This document shows, in pieces, positions 26,983 to 36,212 of a DNA stretch of 64,000 bases. The DNA lies in NCBI GenBank assembly GCA_009993635.1, contig JAACTC010000005.1, forward strand, positions 62,001-126,000, written 5' to 3'. A program made the position numbers and the translations under genes. Source of the stretch: Erythrobacter sp. (GTDB lineage: Bacteria; Pseudomonadota; Alphaproteobacteria; Sphingomonadales; Sphingomonadaceae). Numbering within the stretch: position 1 is the first letter of the stretch; every line of letters starts with the position of its first letter. Below the pieces are notes generated by a model, which saw only the letters and a list, made by a program, of their open reading frames with translations, was not told where the DNA came from and made no database searches.

Positions 26983-28353
26983 TCAGAAGCTGTATTTGTA
27001 GACGCGGGTAATATCGCCGCCCCATTCGCCGTTATAGCGATCGAGCATCCGCTGCGCAGGCGATTTTCCGCTCTCGATGATTTCGTCCAGCGTCTGCAGG
27101 AAACCGGTTTCGTTGTCGCCGCTGGTGTTGAGACGCGCGCGCGCAGTCAGGCCCTGGCGCGCAATCTCCAGGACTTCGCGACCCAGATCCTGCAGGCTGC
27201 GGCCGCCGGGAATTTTCGCCTGCAATCCCTCTTTCGGAACGGCAGTGCGTAGCGCCTCGCGCTCTTCCATCGTCCAGTCCTTGACCAGATCCCACGCGGC
27301 ATCGAGCGCGCCCTGATCGTACAACAGGCCGACCCACAGCGCGGGGAGGGCGCAAATCCGGCTCCACGGCCCGCCATCGGCACCGCGCATTTCGAGGAAG
27401 CTTTTCAGCCGCACTTCCGGGAAGGCGGTGGAAAGATGGTCCCACCAGTCGCTTTGCGTCGGCTTCTCGCCCGGCAGAACGGACAGGTTGCCGTCCAGAA
27501 AGTCGCGGAAACTGAGCCCTGCGGCGTCGATATATTTCCCGTCGCGGAAGATGAAATACATCGGCACGTCGAGCATGTAGTCGACATAGGCTTCGTAGCC
27601 GAACCCTTCGTCGAACACGAAGGGCAGCATCCCGGTCCGGTGCGGGTCGGTATCCGACCAGATATGGCTGCGATAGCTCAGGTATCCGTTGGGCTTGCCT
27701 TCGGTGAAGGGCGAATTGGCGAACAGCGCGGTGGCGAGCGGCTGCAGCGCAAGGCCGACGCGAAATTTCTGTGCCATGTCGGCTTCGCTCGAATAGTCGA
27801 GGTTCACCTGGATGGTGCAGGTGCGCAGCATCATGTCGAGGCCCAGCGTGCCGACCCGTGGCATGTGGCGCATCATGATCTCGTACCGGCCCTTGGGCAT
27901 CACGGGCAGTTCTTCGCGCGTCTTGTCCGGCCACATGCCGAGGCCGAGAAAGCCGACTCCGCACCGTTCGCCGATATCTTTCACCTGGCTGAGGTGGCGG
28001 CCCGCTTCGTTGCAGGTTTCATGCAGATTTTCGAGCGGGGCGCCCGACAGTTCCAGCTGCCCGGCAGGTTCCAGGCTGACGGTGCCGTCGTCCCCGGCCA
28101 TGGCGATGACTTTGCCGTTCTCTTCGACCGGCTTCCAGCCAAAATCCTGCAAATTCATCAGGATATCGCGGATACCGCAGGCTTCGTCATAGGATGGCGC
28201 ATGGTAGTCGCTGCGCTTGTAGACCAGCTTTTCGTGCTCGGTCCCGATCCGCCAGTCGGTCTTGGGCTTTTCGCCGTCCCGCATCGGCGCGATCAGCTGT
28301 TCGCGGCTTTCGATGACGGGATCGTCCTCGCTCGATGCGTTGCGTGTGCTCAT
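26983..28353 (-). CDS. gshA: glutamate--cysteine ligase (plant/alphaproteobacterial type)
   Basis: First enzyme of glutathione synthesis. The 456 residues match the alphaproteobacterial/plant GCS2-like class rather than E. coli GshA. Signatures include DWRIGTEHEKLVY, VSLEPAGQLELSGAPLENLH, RTCTIQVNLDYSSEADM and FLEMRGADGG. The ATG at 28353 (MSTRNASSEDD) is selected; the open extension reads into rsmE. It is the second gene after rsmE on this strand, 41 bases apart. Confidence 0.95.
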   Translation of the reverse strand: MSTRNASSEDDPVIESREQLIAPMRDGEKPKTDWRIGTEHEKLVYKRSDYHAPSYDEACGIRDILMNLQDFGWKPVEENGKVIAMAGDDGTVSLEPAGQLELSGAPLENLHETCNEAGRHLSQVKDIGERCGVGFLGLGMWPDKTREELPVMPKGRYEIMMRHMPRVGTLGLDMMLRTCTIQVNLDYSSEADMAQKFRVGLALQPLATALFANSPFTEGKPNGYLSYRSHIWSDTDPHRTGMLPFVFDEGFGYEAYVDYMLDVPMYFIFRDGKYIDAAGLSFRDFLDGNLSVLPGEKPTQSDWWDHLSTAFPEVRLKSFLEMRGADGGPWSRICALPALWVGLLYDQGALDAAWDLVKDWTMEEREALRTAVPKEGLQAKIPGGRSLQDLGREVLEIARQGLTARARLNTSGDNETGFLQTLDEIIESGKSPAQRMLDRYNGEWGGDITRVYKYSF

Positions 28354-28394
28354 TCCAGTGGCGTTAGAAAACCCAACGGTGCGAGGGAAGGGAT

Positions 28395-29162
28395 TTATTC
28401 GACCCGCCCTGCATCCGCAGACCAGTCGCCCGCCTGCGCCATCCACACTGCGATGGCGGCGAGCGTGGCGGTTTCGCCGCGCAGGATCCGCGGGCCAAGC
28501 GTGATGGGCACCGCCTGCTGGTGCGCACGGATCGCCGCCCGCTCGGCATCGTCGAACCCGCCTTCCGGCCCGGTAAGGATCGCCGCGGGGCCACGATGCG
28601 CGGCAAAGGTTGCCGCCGCAGCGTCGCCTCCGTTCTCGTCCGCATAGAACAGCGCGCGCTCCTGCGGCCAGTCGGCAAGCAGCGAGTCGAGCTTCACCGG
28701 TTGCGTTACCTGCGGCAGAGCGGTGCGTGCGCATTGCTCCGCCGCTTCGGTCACGATGGTCCGCGCGCGCTCGGGGTTGAGCTTGTCCGCCACGCATCGC
28801 CGGGTGAGCACCGGATGGATCGCGTCGATCCCCAGTTCGGTCGCCTTTTCCAGCACCAGATCGAAGCGATCCTTTTTCAGTAGTGCGGGGCATAGCCAAA
28901 GGTCGGGCACAGCCTCGCGCGGGCGAAGCAGACGATCGGTTTCAAGGCAGACGGCGCGCTTGCCGGGCGCGGTGACATGCGCCGCCCATTCCCCGGTCGA
29001 ATCGTCGCACAGGATCACCGTATCGCCCTGCGTCACGCGCATGACGCGAATGAGGTAATGCGCCGGATTGCCTTCCAGCGCGACGCGCATCCCCGGCGCC
29101 AATTCCTGCTCCACGAACAGGCGCGGTGCGCTCTTGGGCGGCCAGGCGGGGGTTGCGGGCAT
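28395..29162 (-). CDS. rsmE: 16S rRNA (uracil(1498)-N(3))-methyltransferase
   Basis: SPOUT-class RNA methyltransferase, 255 residues. An N-terminal PUA-like domain (RLFVEQELAPGMRVALEGNPAHYL) is followed by the trefoil-knot domain: LLKKDRFDLVLEKATELGI, EAAEQCARTALP, ILTGPEGGFDDAE and LGPRILRGETATLAAIA. The start MPATPAWPPKS at 29162 was chosen; the ORF is open further upstream across the divergent ubiA start. Confidence 0.95.
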   Translation of the reverse strand: MPATPAWPPKSAPRLFVEQELAPGMRVALEGNPAHYLIRVMRVTQGDTVILCDDSTGEWAAHVTAPGKRAVCLETDRLLRPREAVPDLWLCPALLKKDRFDLVLEKATELGIDAIHPVLTRRCVADKLNPERARTIVTEAAEQCARTALPQVTQPVKLDSLLADWPQERALFYADENGGDAAAATFAAHRGPAAILTGPEGGFDDAERAAIRAHQQAVPITLGPRILRGETATLAAIAVWMAQAGDWSADAGRVE

Positions 29163-29202
29163 GGCTGGGCAGGTGCCACGCTGCGCGCTAGGGAGCAAGT
29201 CC

Positions 29203-30126
29203 ATGAGCAGCAGCGATTCTGTCGATTCCATCGTTCCCGATAGCGAACACCGCGGGCTGATCGCGTCGCTTCCCCAGCTTCCCAGAGACCTGGCCCAACT
29301 CGCCCGGTTCGACCGGCCGATCGGCTGGTGGCTGCTGTTCTGGCCCTGCGTCGTCGGCGTCTGGCTGAGCGGGGCGGGCTGGCAATTGGGCACGCTGGCC
29401 TGGCTGCTGCTCGGCGCGATTGCGATGCGCGGCGCGGGCTGCGTCTATAACGACATCGCCGATGCGCAGCTTGACCGGAAGGTTGCGCGCACCGCCAGCC
29501 GCCCCATCGCCAGCGGCCGCGTGAGCAGGCGCACCGCGTGGATCTGGCTTGTCGCGCTGTGCCTGGTCGGGCTGGTGGTGTTGTTGCAGCTGCCCCTACT
29601 CGCGCAGGGCATTGCGCTGGCCAGCCTGGTGCTGGTTGCGGCCTATCCCTTTATGAAGCGGATAACCTGGTGGCCGCAGGCGTGGCTCGGCCTTACTTTC
29701 AACTGGGGCCTGCTGGTCGGCTGGGCCGCGTTCGCGCATGGCAGCTGGCTGCCAGCCATCGTGGTCTATCTGGGCTGCGTGGCGTGGACCATCGGTTACG
29801 ACACGATCTACGCGCTACAGGATCGCGAGGATGACGCGCTGGTCGGTATCCGGTCCAGCGCCTTGCGGATGGGTGCCAATGTGAAGCGCGGGGTGGCGCT
29901 GTTCTATGGCGCGGCGCTGGTGCTGTGGACGCTGGGCTTCTGGCTGCTGCGCGGAGACTGGGTGGCGTGGATCACCCTGGTCCCGGTCGGCTGGCATCTC
30001 GCCTGGCAGGTGCTGTCGCTGGACGAGAGCGACCCGGCAAACCCGTTGCACCGCTTCCGGTCGAACCGGATGGCGGGGTTCCTGCTGGCGATCGCGTGCT
30101 TCATCGTGGGCAACGCAGGCGTGTAG
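29203..30126 (+). CDS. ubiA: 4-hydroxybenzoate polyprenyltransferase
   Basis: Membrane prenyltransferase that attaches the polyprenyl tail to 4-hydroxybenzoate in ubiquinone synthesis. Both Asp-rich motifs are present: CVYNDIADAQLDRKVARTASRP and YDTIYALQDREDDALVGIRSSA. The 307 residues contain about eight or nine helices. ATG 29203 follows GGGAG. It is divergent from rsmE. Confidence 0.94.
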   Translation: MSSSDSVDSIVPDSEHRGLIASLPQLPRDLAQLARFDRPIGWWLLFWPCVVGVWLSGAGWQLGTLAWLLLGAIAMRGAGCVYNDIADAQLDRKVARTASRPIASGRVSRRTAWIWLVALCLVGLVVLLQLPLLAQGIALASLVLVAAYPFMKRITWWPQAWLGLTFNWGLLVGWAAFAHGSWLPAIVVYLGCVAWTIGYDTIYALQDREDDALVGIRSSALRMGANVKRGVALFYGAALVLWTLGFWLLRGDWVAWITLVPVGWHLAWQVLSLDESDPANPLHRFRSNRMAGFLLAIACFIVGNAGV

Positions 30127-30209
30127 CCAGCGCGAAGGCGCGGCGCTGGCCCACAGGCAAAGCGCCGCCGCTGTTTACTTTTCGTTCCACGCACCCGAAA
30201 TAGCCGGGC

Positions 30210-32993
30210 ATGGCCGCGTCGCCCCCCGAACCGCCATCTCTGCCCGCGCTTCATGCCAGCCACGCCGGACTGTGGCTGAGCGCGCCCGGCGGCGTGACGC
30301 AGGAAGTCGGCAAAGGCCAGGCGATCAATGCCTGCGCCGATACGCCGGTGCTGATGCTGAATGCTCCGCTGGTGGCCGCGCGGCTGGGCTATGCCGATCT
30401 TTCTGGCCTCGACCTGCTCGAACTTTTCGCCTTCCTGCATCCGGCGCGCTTTTGCGTGCCCACGCCCAAGGGGATCGCGGATGCACTGGGGATCGAGCCT
30501 CCGGACAGCGATGCCGCCACGCCGGAATTCCTGCGCGCTGCGCTTGTGGCAATGCTCGCCGTGTGCGGGCGCGACGATTGGGCGGAACGGCACGGTGCAT
30601 GGAGCACGCTGCAATCGCTCGCCCGCGCGCGCTGGCCATGGGCGCAGGTACTGGGTGCCTATATCGCCAAGCCCGAAAGGGCGGAGCGGTGGGTCTTCGC
30701 AACCCTGCCCGAATGGGAGGACGCGCCAGAGCGTCCGCAGCCCGCGCAGGTCTCCATTTCGCCTGAAGATGTGCTGGGCCAGCTCGCCCGGCTGACAGGC
30801 GAAGGGGCGGAGAAACGCGAAGGCCAGCGCGCCTACGCCGCCGAGGTCGCGCGGATTTTCGCTCCGCGAGAGGGTCGGGGAAAACCGCAACTGCTGCTGG
30901 CGCAGGCGGGTACGGGGATCGGCAAGACGCTGGGCTACCTGTCGCCTGCCAGCCTCTGGGCGGAGCGCGCGCAGGGTACGCTCTGGGTCAGCACCTATAC
31001 CAAGAACCTGCAACGCCAGCTGCGCCGCGAAAGCCGCCGCGCCTGGCCCGAGAAACGCGCGGACGGCAGCGCGCCGGTGGTGGTCCGCAAGGGTCGGGAA
31101 AACTACCTGTGCCTGCTCAATCTGGAAGATGCGATGCAGGGCGGCTTCGCCGGTCGCGGCGCGGTTCTGGCGCAGCTGGTTGGCCGCTGGGCGCAATATT
31201 CGCGCGATGGCGACATGATCGGCGGCGACCTGCCCGGCTGGCTTGGCACACTGTTTCCCCGGCGCGGGATCACCGCATTGACCGATCAGCGTGGCGAGTG
31301 CGTCTATGCCGGATGCCCGCATTACCGGAAGTGCTTTATCGAGCGCGCCGCGCGGACTTCCGCACAGGCCGATCTGGTGATCGCCAATCATGCGCTGGTG
31401 ATGATCAACGCCGCCCGCGGCCGCCATCATGGCCATCCGCCCACGCGGTTGATTTTCGACGAGGGCCATCACGTTTTCGACGCCGCGGACAGCACATTTG
31501 CGGCCGCGCTCACAGGGCAGGAAGCGATCGAGCTGCGCCGCTGGATCATCGGGCCGGAACGCAACACGCGCGGTCGCAGGCGAGGGCTTGCGGCGAGGCT
31601 GGCAGACATCGCCTCCTACGACGATGCCGGCGGCGCGGCTGTGGAGGCCGCGATCGAGGCAGCGCAGGCGCTGCCCGCTGATGGCTGGCTGAGTCGGATA
31701 GGCGAGGGCGCGCCATCGGGTCCGCTCGAACAGCTGCTCGCGCAGGTGCGCGCGACCGTTTTTGCGCGCGATGAAAGCGGAGGGCAGGAGGCGGGCTACG
31801 GCATCGAGACAGAGATTGCCGATCCGCCCGGCGCGCTGGTCAATGCCGCACAGGAAGCGCAGGTTGCGCTGGCCGATCTGCGCAAACCCCTGCTGACGCT
31901 GGGCCAGCGGCTCGAGGCGGTGATGGAAGACGCGCCCGATTGGCTGGACAGCCAAGGCCGCGCGCGGATCGAGGGCGCACGCCACTCGCTTGCCTGGCGG
32001 GTCGACCTGATCGGTGCGTGGGAAGCCCTGCTCGCGCGAATCGGTGGCCCGGCAGCCCCGGATTTCGTCGACTGGCTGGCGGTCGACCGGTTCGAGGCAC
32101 GCGAATACGACATCGGCCTGCACCGCCGCTGGCTCGACCCGATGAAGCCTTTCGCCAAGATCGTGCTGGAACCTGCGCACGGCGTCATGCTGACCAGCGC
32201 GACGCTGGCGGATCGTGCGGCCGATGGCGAGACCGACTGGACGCGCGCCATTTCCGCCAGCGGGGCGGAGCATATCGGCCTCACGCCGCAGCTGACCAGC
32301 CAGCCGAGCCCGTTCGACTATGCTAGCAATGCCGAGGTGCTGATCGTCACCGATATCAGGCGCGGCGACATTGCCGGGCTGGCGGGTGCCTATGCCCGGC
32401 TGATCGAGGCAAGCGGCGGTGGCACGCTGGGGCTGTTTACCGCGATCAAGCGGCTGCGTGCGGTTCATGCGCGGATTGCGGACCGGCTCGCGCGCGCCCG
32501 GCTGCCGCTGTACGCGCAGCATGTCGACCCGATCGACACCGGCACGCTGACCGACATCTTCGGCGACGATCCGCGCGCCAGCCTGCTCGGCACCGATGCG
32601 CTGCGCGATGGGATCGACGTGCCTGGCGAGAGCTTGCGCAGCGTCGTGCTGGAGGCGGTGCCATGGCCGCGCCCCACCATCCTCCACCGCGCCCGCCGTG
32701 CCGCATTCGCGGGCGAAGATGGCGGGGGGAGCGCCTATGACGACCGGATCATCCGCGCCCGGATTGCGCAGGCATTCGGGCGGCTGATCCGTTCGCGCGA
32801 TGATTCGGGGCATTTCGTGGTTTTGTCGCCCGCGTTCCCCAGCCGATTGCTCAGCGCCTTTCCCGAAGGCACGCCGATTCACCGGGTTACGCTGGAAGAA
32901 GCGGTTTCACGCCTTGCCGCGGGGCCGCCCGCAAGGCAGGGAGGGAACGCGCCCGCAAGGCACGATGTCGAGGCGGGGCGCGTCAATGGCTGA
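30210..32993 (+). CDS. ATP-dependent DNA helicase, DinG/Rad3-type Fe-S helicase
   Basis: 927-residue superfamily 2 helicase. Walker A is AQAGTGIGKTLGYL (residues 231-244); the DEAH-like box is IFDEGHHVFD; the Fe-S cluster cysteines are in ENYLCLL and RGECVYAGCPHYRKC. Motifs V/VI appear as GTDALRDGIDVPGESL and RIAQAFGRLIRSRDD. The first 200 residues are not helicase and may be a degenerate exonuclease-like domain, an arrangement I associate with alphaproteobacterial DinG-like proteins. It probably unwinds D- or R-loop structures. Confidence 0.88.
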   Translation: MAASPPEPPSLPALHASHAGLWLSAPGGVTQEVGKGQAINACADTPVLMLNAPLVAARLGYADLSGLDLLELFAFLHPARFCVPTPKGIADALGIEPPDSDAATPEFLRAALVAMLAVCGRDDWAERHGAWSTLQSLARARWPWAQVLGAYIAKPERAERWVFATLPEWEDAPERPQPAQVSISPEDVLGQLARLTGEGAEKREGQRAYAAEVARIFAPREGRGKPQLLLAQAGTGIGKTLGYLSPASLWAERAQGTLWVSTYTKNLQRQLRRESRRAWPEKRADGSAPVVVRKGRENYLCLLNLEDAMQGGFAGRGAVLAQLVGRWAQYSRDGDMIGGDLPGWLGTLFPRRGITALTDQRGECVYAGCPHYRKCFIERAARTSAQADLVIANHALVMINAARGRHHGHPPTRLIFDEGHHVFDAADSTFAAALTGQEAIELRRWIIGPERNTRGRRRGLAARLADIASYDDAGGAAVEAAIEAAQALPADGWLSRIGEGAPSGPLEQLLAQVRATVFARDESGGQEAGYGIETEIADPPGALVNAAQEAQVALADLRKPLLTLGQRLEAVMEDAPDWLDSQGRARIEGARHSLAWRVDLIGAWEALLARIGGPAAPDFVDWLAVDRFEAREYDIGLHRRWLDPMKPFAKIVLEPAHGVMLTSATLADRAADGETDWTRAISASGAEHIGLTPQLTSQPSPFDYASNAEVLIVTDIRRGDIAGLAGAYARLIEASGGGTLGLFTAIKRLRAVHARIADRLARARLPLYAQHVDPIDTGTLTDIFGDDPRASLLGTDALRDGIDVPGESLRSVVLEAVPWPRPTILHRARRAAFAGEDGGGSAYDDRIIRARIAQAFGRLIRSRDDSGHFVVLSPAFPSRLLSAFPEGTPIHRVTLEEAVSRLAAGPPARQGGNAPARHDVEAGRVNG

Positions 32994-33015
32994 GGGCGAT
33001 GATGAGGCTGATCCA

Positions 33016-33543
33016 GTGAAATATCTCGGCCTTTTCCGGCACGCCAAATCGGGCTGGGGCGATCACGACCAGCGCGATATCGACCGCGATCTGAACGAGC
33101 GTGGCCGTATGGGGGCACGCCTGATGGGGCGGCATATCCGGCGGCTGGAGCAGGACTGGGACATGCTGCTGGCAAGCCCGGCCCGGCGTGTGCGCACCAC
33201 GCTGGAAGAAGCCGCGCTGGGCATCGAACCGCGCGTGGAAGACCGGCTTTATCTCGCCTCGGTCGAAACCCACCTGGATTTGCTCAAAGAACTCGGCGGC
33301 GATGCGCAGTCCGTGTTGATCGCGGCGCATAATCCGGGCCTGCAGGATGTGCTGCTGGCGCTGGTTTCGCGTGAGCACGAGACCGCCGATTTTCGCGAGG
33401 CGATGGTGAAATTTCCCACCGCGACCTTTGCGGTGCTGGAACTGCCGATCGACGACTGGTCGGATCTGGGCGCGCAGAACGCCCGGCTGGTGCATTTCAA
33501 GCGCCCGCGTGATCTCGATCCCGACCTGGGCCCCGAAAGCTGA
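33016..33543 (+). CDS. histidine phosphatase family protein, SixA-like
   Basis: 175 residues in the phosphoglycerate mutase superfamily. The catalytic RHG-type motif is LFRHAKSGW, followed by RDLNERGRMGARLMG; LLASPARRVRTTLE and VLIAAHNPGLQD supply the second His. SixA dephosphorylates HPt domains or phosphorylated carrier proteins. I chose GTG 33016 (MKYLGLFRHAKS), preceded by TGAGG; ATG 32986, overlapping the helicase end, is possible. Confidence 0.88.
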   Translation: MKYLGLFRHAKSGWGDHDQRDIDRDLNERGRMGARLMGRHIRRLEQDWDMLLASPARRVRTTLEEAALGIEPRVEDRLYLASVETHLDLLKELGGDAQSVLIAAHNPGLQDVLLALVSREHETADFREAMVKFPTATFAVLELPIDDWSDLGAQNARLVHFKRPRDLDPDLGPES

Positions 33544-33546
33544 TCG

Positions 33547-34002
33547 TCAGCCGATGACGTTGCGCGGGCCGGGCCCTCTGGCTGCCAGCGCGTCTTGCGG
33601 ATTGTACAGCGCGCAGGTCTTCAGGCTCAGACAACCGCACCCGATGCATCCATCCAGATTTTCGCGCGCGCGCTGCAGCTCCGCGATGCGCGCGTCGAGC
33701 TGATCGCGGATCGCGCGGCTGATCGCGGCCCAGTCGCGTGCATCGGGAGTGCGCCCCTGCGGGAGCCGCGCCAGCTGCGCCTCGATCTCCGCCAGTGAAA
33801 GGCCGAGCCTTTGGGCAATCAGGATGAAGCTCAGCCGGCGGATATCGGACCGCAGGAATCGCCGCTGATTGCCGCCGGTGCGGTGCGGTTCGATAAGGCC
33901 CTTGGCCTCGTAATAGCGAATGGCTGAAACGCTCAGCCCGGTCCGGCGGGCCAGATCGCCTATGGGCAAAAGGTCGCCTGGCTTGATGCTGTGCGATTTC
34001 AT
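33547..34002 (-). CDS. soxR: redox-sensitive transcriptional activator SoxR
   Basis: MerR-family regulator with a [2Fe-2S] cluster that activates when oxidised by redox-cycling compounds. The winged helix reads LPIGDLARRTGLSVSAIRYYEAKGLIEP. The cluster motif CIGCGCLSLKTC matches C-x2-C-x-C-x5-C. The 151 residues are full length. It is divergent from a VOC gene with a SoxR-type promoter between them. Confidence 0.95.
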   Translation of the reverse strand: MKSHSIKPGDLLPIGDLARRTGLSVSAIRYYEAKGLIEPHRTGGNQRRFLRSDIRRLSFILIAQRLGLSLAEIEAQLARLPQGRTPDARDWAAISRAIRDQLDARIAELQRARENLDGCIGCGCLSLKTCALYNPQDALAARGPGPRNVIG

Positions 34003-34029
34003 GGATCACAGCGATAGGAAATTCAGCTC

Positions 34030-34060
34030 TTGACCTCAAGCGAGGTTGAGGTTGCATCAA
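34030..34060 (+). promoter_or_regulatory. SoxR-type promoter facing the VOC gene
   Basis: A perfect inverted repeat ACCTCAAGCGAGGTTGAGGT (34033-34052) overlaps a -35 of TTGACC (34030-34035), and CATCAA at 34055-34060 stands 19 bases further. This reproduces the architecture of known SoxR-activated promoters: a CCTCAA...TTGAGG dyad within an overlong 19-base spacer. Confidence 0.8.
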
Positions 34061-34115
34061 GATTGGCATGGCAACGGCGGGGCCAGGGTGGCCCTGCACA
34101 TCAAGGAGCCACGCA

Positions 34116-34487
34116 ATGCCACAAGGACGCCTCGAACACGCCAATATCTCGGTCACCGATCCCGCACGCGCGGCCGCCTTGCTGATCGATCTTCTCGGGT
34201 GGCACAAACGATGGGAGGGGCCGGCGATGAATGGCGGGCACACGATCCATGTGGGCGATGCCGAGACCTACCTGGCGCTCTACACCAATGATCGGGTGCG
34301 CGGCGATTACGACAAGGGAAGCCCGCTGAACCATGTCGCATTCGTGGTCGATGATCTTGCCACGGCAGAGTGTGTGGTGACCGAACACGGGCTCAAACCC
34401 TTCGGCCACGACGATTACGATCCGGGCCGACGGTTCTATTTCTTCGACTGGGACGGCATCGAATTCGAGGTGGTCAGCTATGAATGA
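34116..34487 (+). CDS. VOC (glyoxalase/dioxygenase) family protein, likely SoxR target
   Basis: 123 residues with the paired beta-alpha-beta-beta-beta VOC modules: LEHANISVTDPARAAALLIDLLGW at the start and LNHVAFVVDDL, YFFDWDGIEFEVVSYE in the second module. Candidate metal ligands are His8 and the C-terminal Glu. It may detoxify an electrophile or antibiotic-like redox compound. AAGGAG precedes the ATG. The SoxR promoter immediately upstream links it to redox-cycler stress. Confidence 0.85.
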   Translation: MPQGRLEHANISVTDPARAAALLIDLLGWHKRWEGPAMNGGHTIHVGDAETYLALYTNDRVRGDYDKGSPLNHVAFVVDDLATAECVVTEHGLKPFGHDDYDPGRRFYFFDWDGIEFEVVSYE

Positions 34488-34573
34488 GCCGATCCTGAAT
34501 GAACCGACGTTCTCGCATCGCAACCGGCCTTCGCACTTGCAACGCGGCAAACCTTGCGCAACAGCCTTGGCCG

Positions 34574-36208
34574 ATGAGCATGCAAGATCTGATCGAAGCC
34601 GCCCGAACCTCCAAGGCATGGCCGTTCCAGGAGGCGCAGCGGCTGCTCAAACGCTTTCCTGACGGCGCGAAGCCCGACGGTTCGCCGATCCTGTTCGAAA
34701 CCGGATACGGGCCGTCGGGCCTGCCGCATATCGGCACGTTTCAGGAAGTGTTGCGCACCACGCTGGTGCGCCGCGCGTTCGAGGCGTTGATCGGTGCCAG
34801 GCCGGAAGACGGCAAGACGCGGCTCGTGGCCTTCAGTGACGACATGGACGGGCTGCGCAAGGTGCCCGACAACGTGCCGAATGCGGACCTGCTTCAGGCC
34901 AATCTGCACAAGCCGCTGAGCCGCATTCCCAACCCCTTCGGGACGGAGCACGAGAGTTTTGCCGCGCACAACAATTCGAAGCTGCGCGAATTTCTCGACC
35001 GGTTCGGATTCGATTACGAATTCGTCGCCAGCCACACGAAGTACAATTCCGGCGCGTTCGACGATGCACTCAGGAGCGTGCTGGCGAACAACCAGGCGAT
35101 CCTCGACATCATGCTGCCCACGCTGCGCGCCGAACGCGCGGCGACCTATTCGCCGATCATGCCGATCAGCCCCGAAACGGGCCGCGTGCTGCAGGTGCCG
35201 GTGGAAGTGGTCGATGCCGGGGCGGGGACGATCCGCTTTACCGATGAGGACGGCAGCGTGATCGAACAGTCCGCACTGGGCGGGCAGGCCAAGCTGCAAT
35301 GGAAGGTCGACTTTGCAATGCGCTGGGTCGCGCAGGGCGTCGATTACGAGATGTACGGCAAGGATCTGACCGATACCGGCGTCCAGTCTGGCAAGATCGC
35401 GAAGGTGCTGGGCGGGCGCAAGCCCGAAGGCCTGATCTACGAGCTGTTCCTCGACGAGAAGGGCGAGAAGATCTCGAAGTCGAAGGGCAACGGCCTGACG
35501 ATCGACGAATGGCTGACCTATGGCAGCGAGGAATCGCTGGGCTTCTACATCTTCCCCAATCCCAAGAGCGCCAAGCAGCTGCATGTCGGCGTGATCCCCC
35601 GCGCGGTGGACGATTATTGGCAATTCCGCGAGCGATTGCCCGAACAGAGCCTGGACAAGCAGCTGGGCAATCCGGTGTGGCACCTGGCTCGCGCCAATGG
35701 CGGGTTCGAAGCGGAAGATGCGCCCGGTGCGGGCGACTCGCTGCCGGTGACCTATGGCCTCCTGCTCAATCTGGTGGGCGTGATGGGGGCCGGGGCGACA
35801 CGCGAACAGGTGTGGTCGTACCTTGGCAACTACATCGAGGATCCCGACCCGGCGAAGTACCCGGAACTGGATGCGCTGGTCGGCACTGCGCTGGCCTATA
35901 ACCGCGATTTCATCGCGCCTACGCTGCACCGCCGCGCGCCTGCATCGAACGAGGCGGCGGCCCTGCGGATGCTGGATGCGCAGCTGGTGGACATGTCGGC
36001 GGATACCGATGCGGAAGAGCTGCAAACCATGGTCTACGAGATCGGCAAGCGCGAAGAATTCGGTTTCGATAGTCTGCGGGACTGGTTCAAGGCGCTGTAT
36101 GAGACCCTGCTCGGCTCCGAACAGGGCCCTCGCATGGGCAGTTTTATCGCGCTCTACGGGATTGCCAACACGCGCGAACTGATCGCGGAGGCGCTCGCTC
36201 AGGCTTGA
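34574..36208 (+). CDS. lysS: lysine--tRNA ligase, class I
   Basis: Class I lysyl-tRNA synthetase (LysK type), the form common to archaea and alphaproteobacteria and unrelated to E. coli LysS. The HIGH-like motif is GYGPSGLPHIGTFQE, and the KMSKS-like motif is KISKSKGNG. The 544 residues cover the Rossmann catalytic domain and the helical C-terminal anticodon-binding domain. The start is placed at ATG 34574 (MSMQDLIEAARTSKAW); ATG 34580 also fits. Confidence 0.94.
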   Translation: MSMQDLIEAARTSKAWPFQEAQRLLKRFPDGAKPDGSPILFETGYGPSGLPHIGTFQEVLRTTLVRRAFEALIGARPEDGKTRLVAFSDDMDGLRKVPDNVPNADLLQANLHKPLSRIPNPFGTEHESFAAHNNSKLREFLDRFGFDYEFVASHTKYNSGAFDDALRSVLANNQAILDIMLPTLRAERAATYSPIMPISPETGRVLQVPVEVVDAGAGTIRFTDEDGSVIEQSALGGQAKLQWKVDFAMRWVAQGVDYEMYGKDLTDTGVQSGKIAKVLGGRKPEGLIYELFLDEKGEKISKSKGNGLTIDEWLTYGSEESLGFYIFPNPKSAKQLHVGVIPRAVDDYWQFRERLPEQSLDKQLGNPVWHLARANGGFEAEDAPGAGDSLPVTYGLLLNLVGVMGAGATREQVWSYLGNYIEDPDPAKYPELDALVGTALAYNRDFIAPTLHRRAPASNEAAALRMLDAQLVDMSADTDAEELQTMVYEIGKREEFGFDSLRDWFKALYETLLGSEQGPRMGSFIALYGIANTRELIAEALAQA

Positions 36209-36212
36209 TACG

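Noticed and set aside
29904..32882. A 992-codon open frame antisense to the helicase gene
   Set aside because: The opposite strand encodes a complete helicase with all motifs; the antisense product is Arg/Gln-rich and lacks any recognisable domain.
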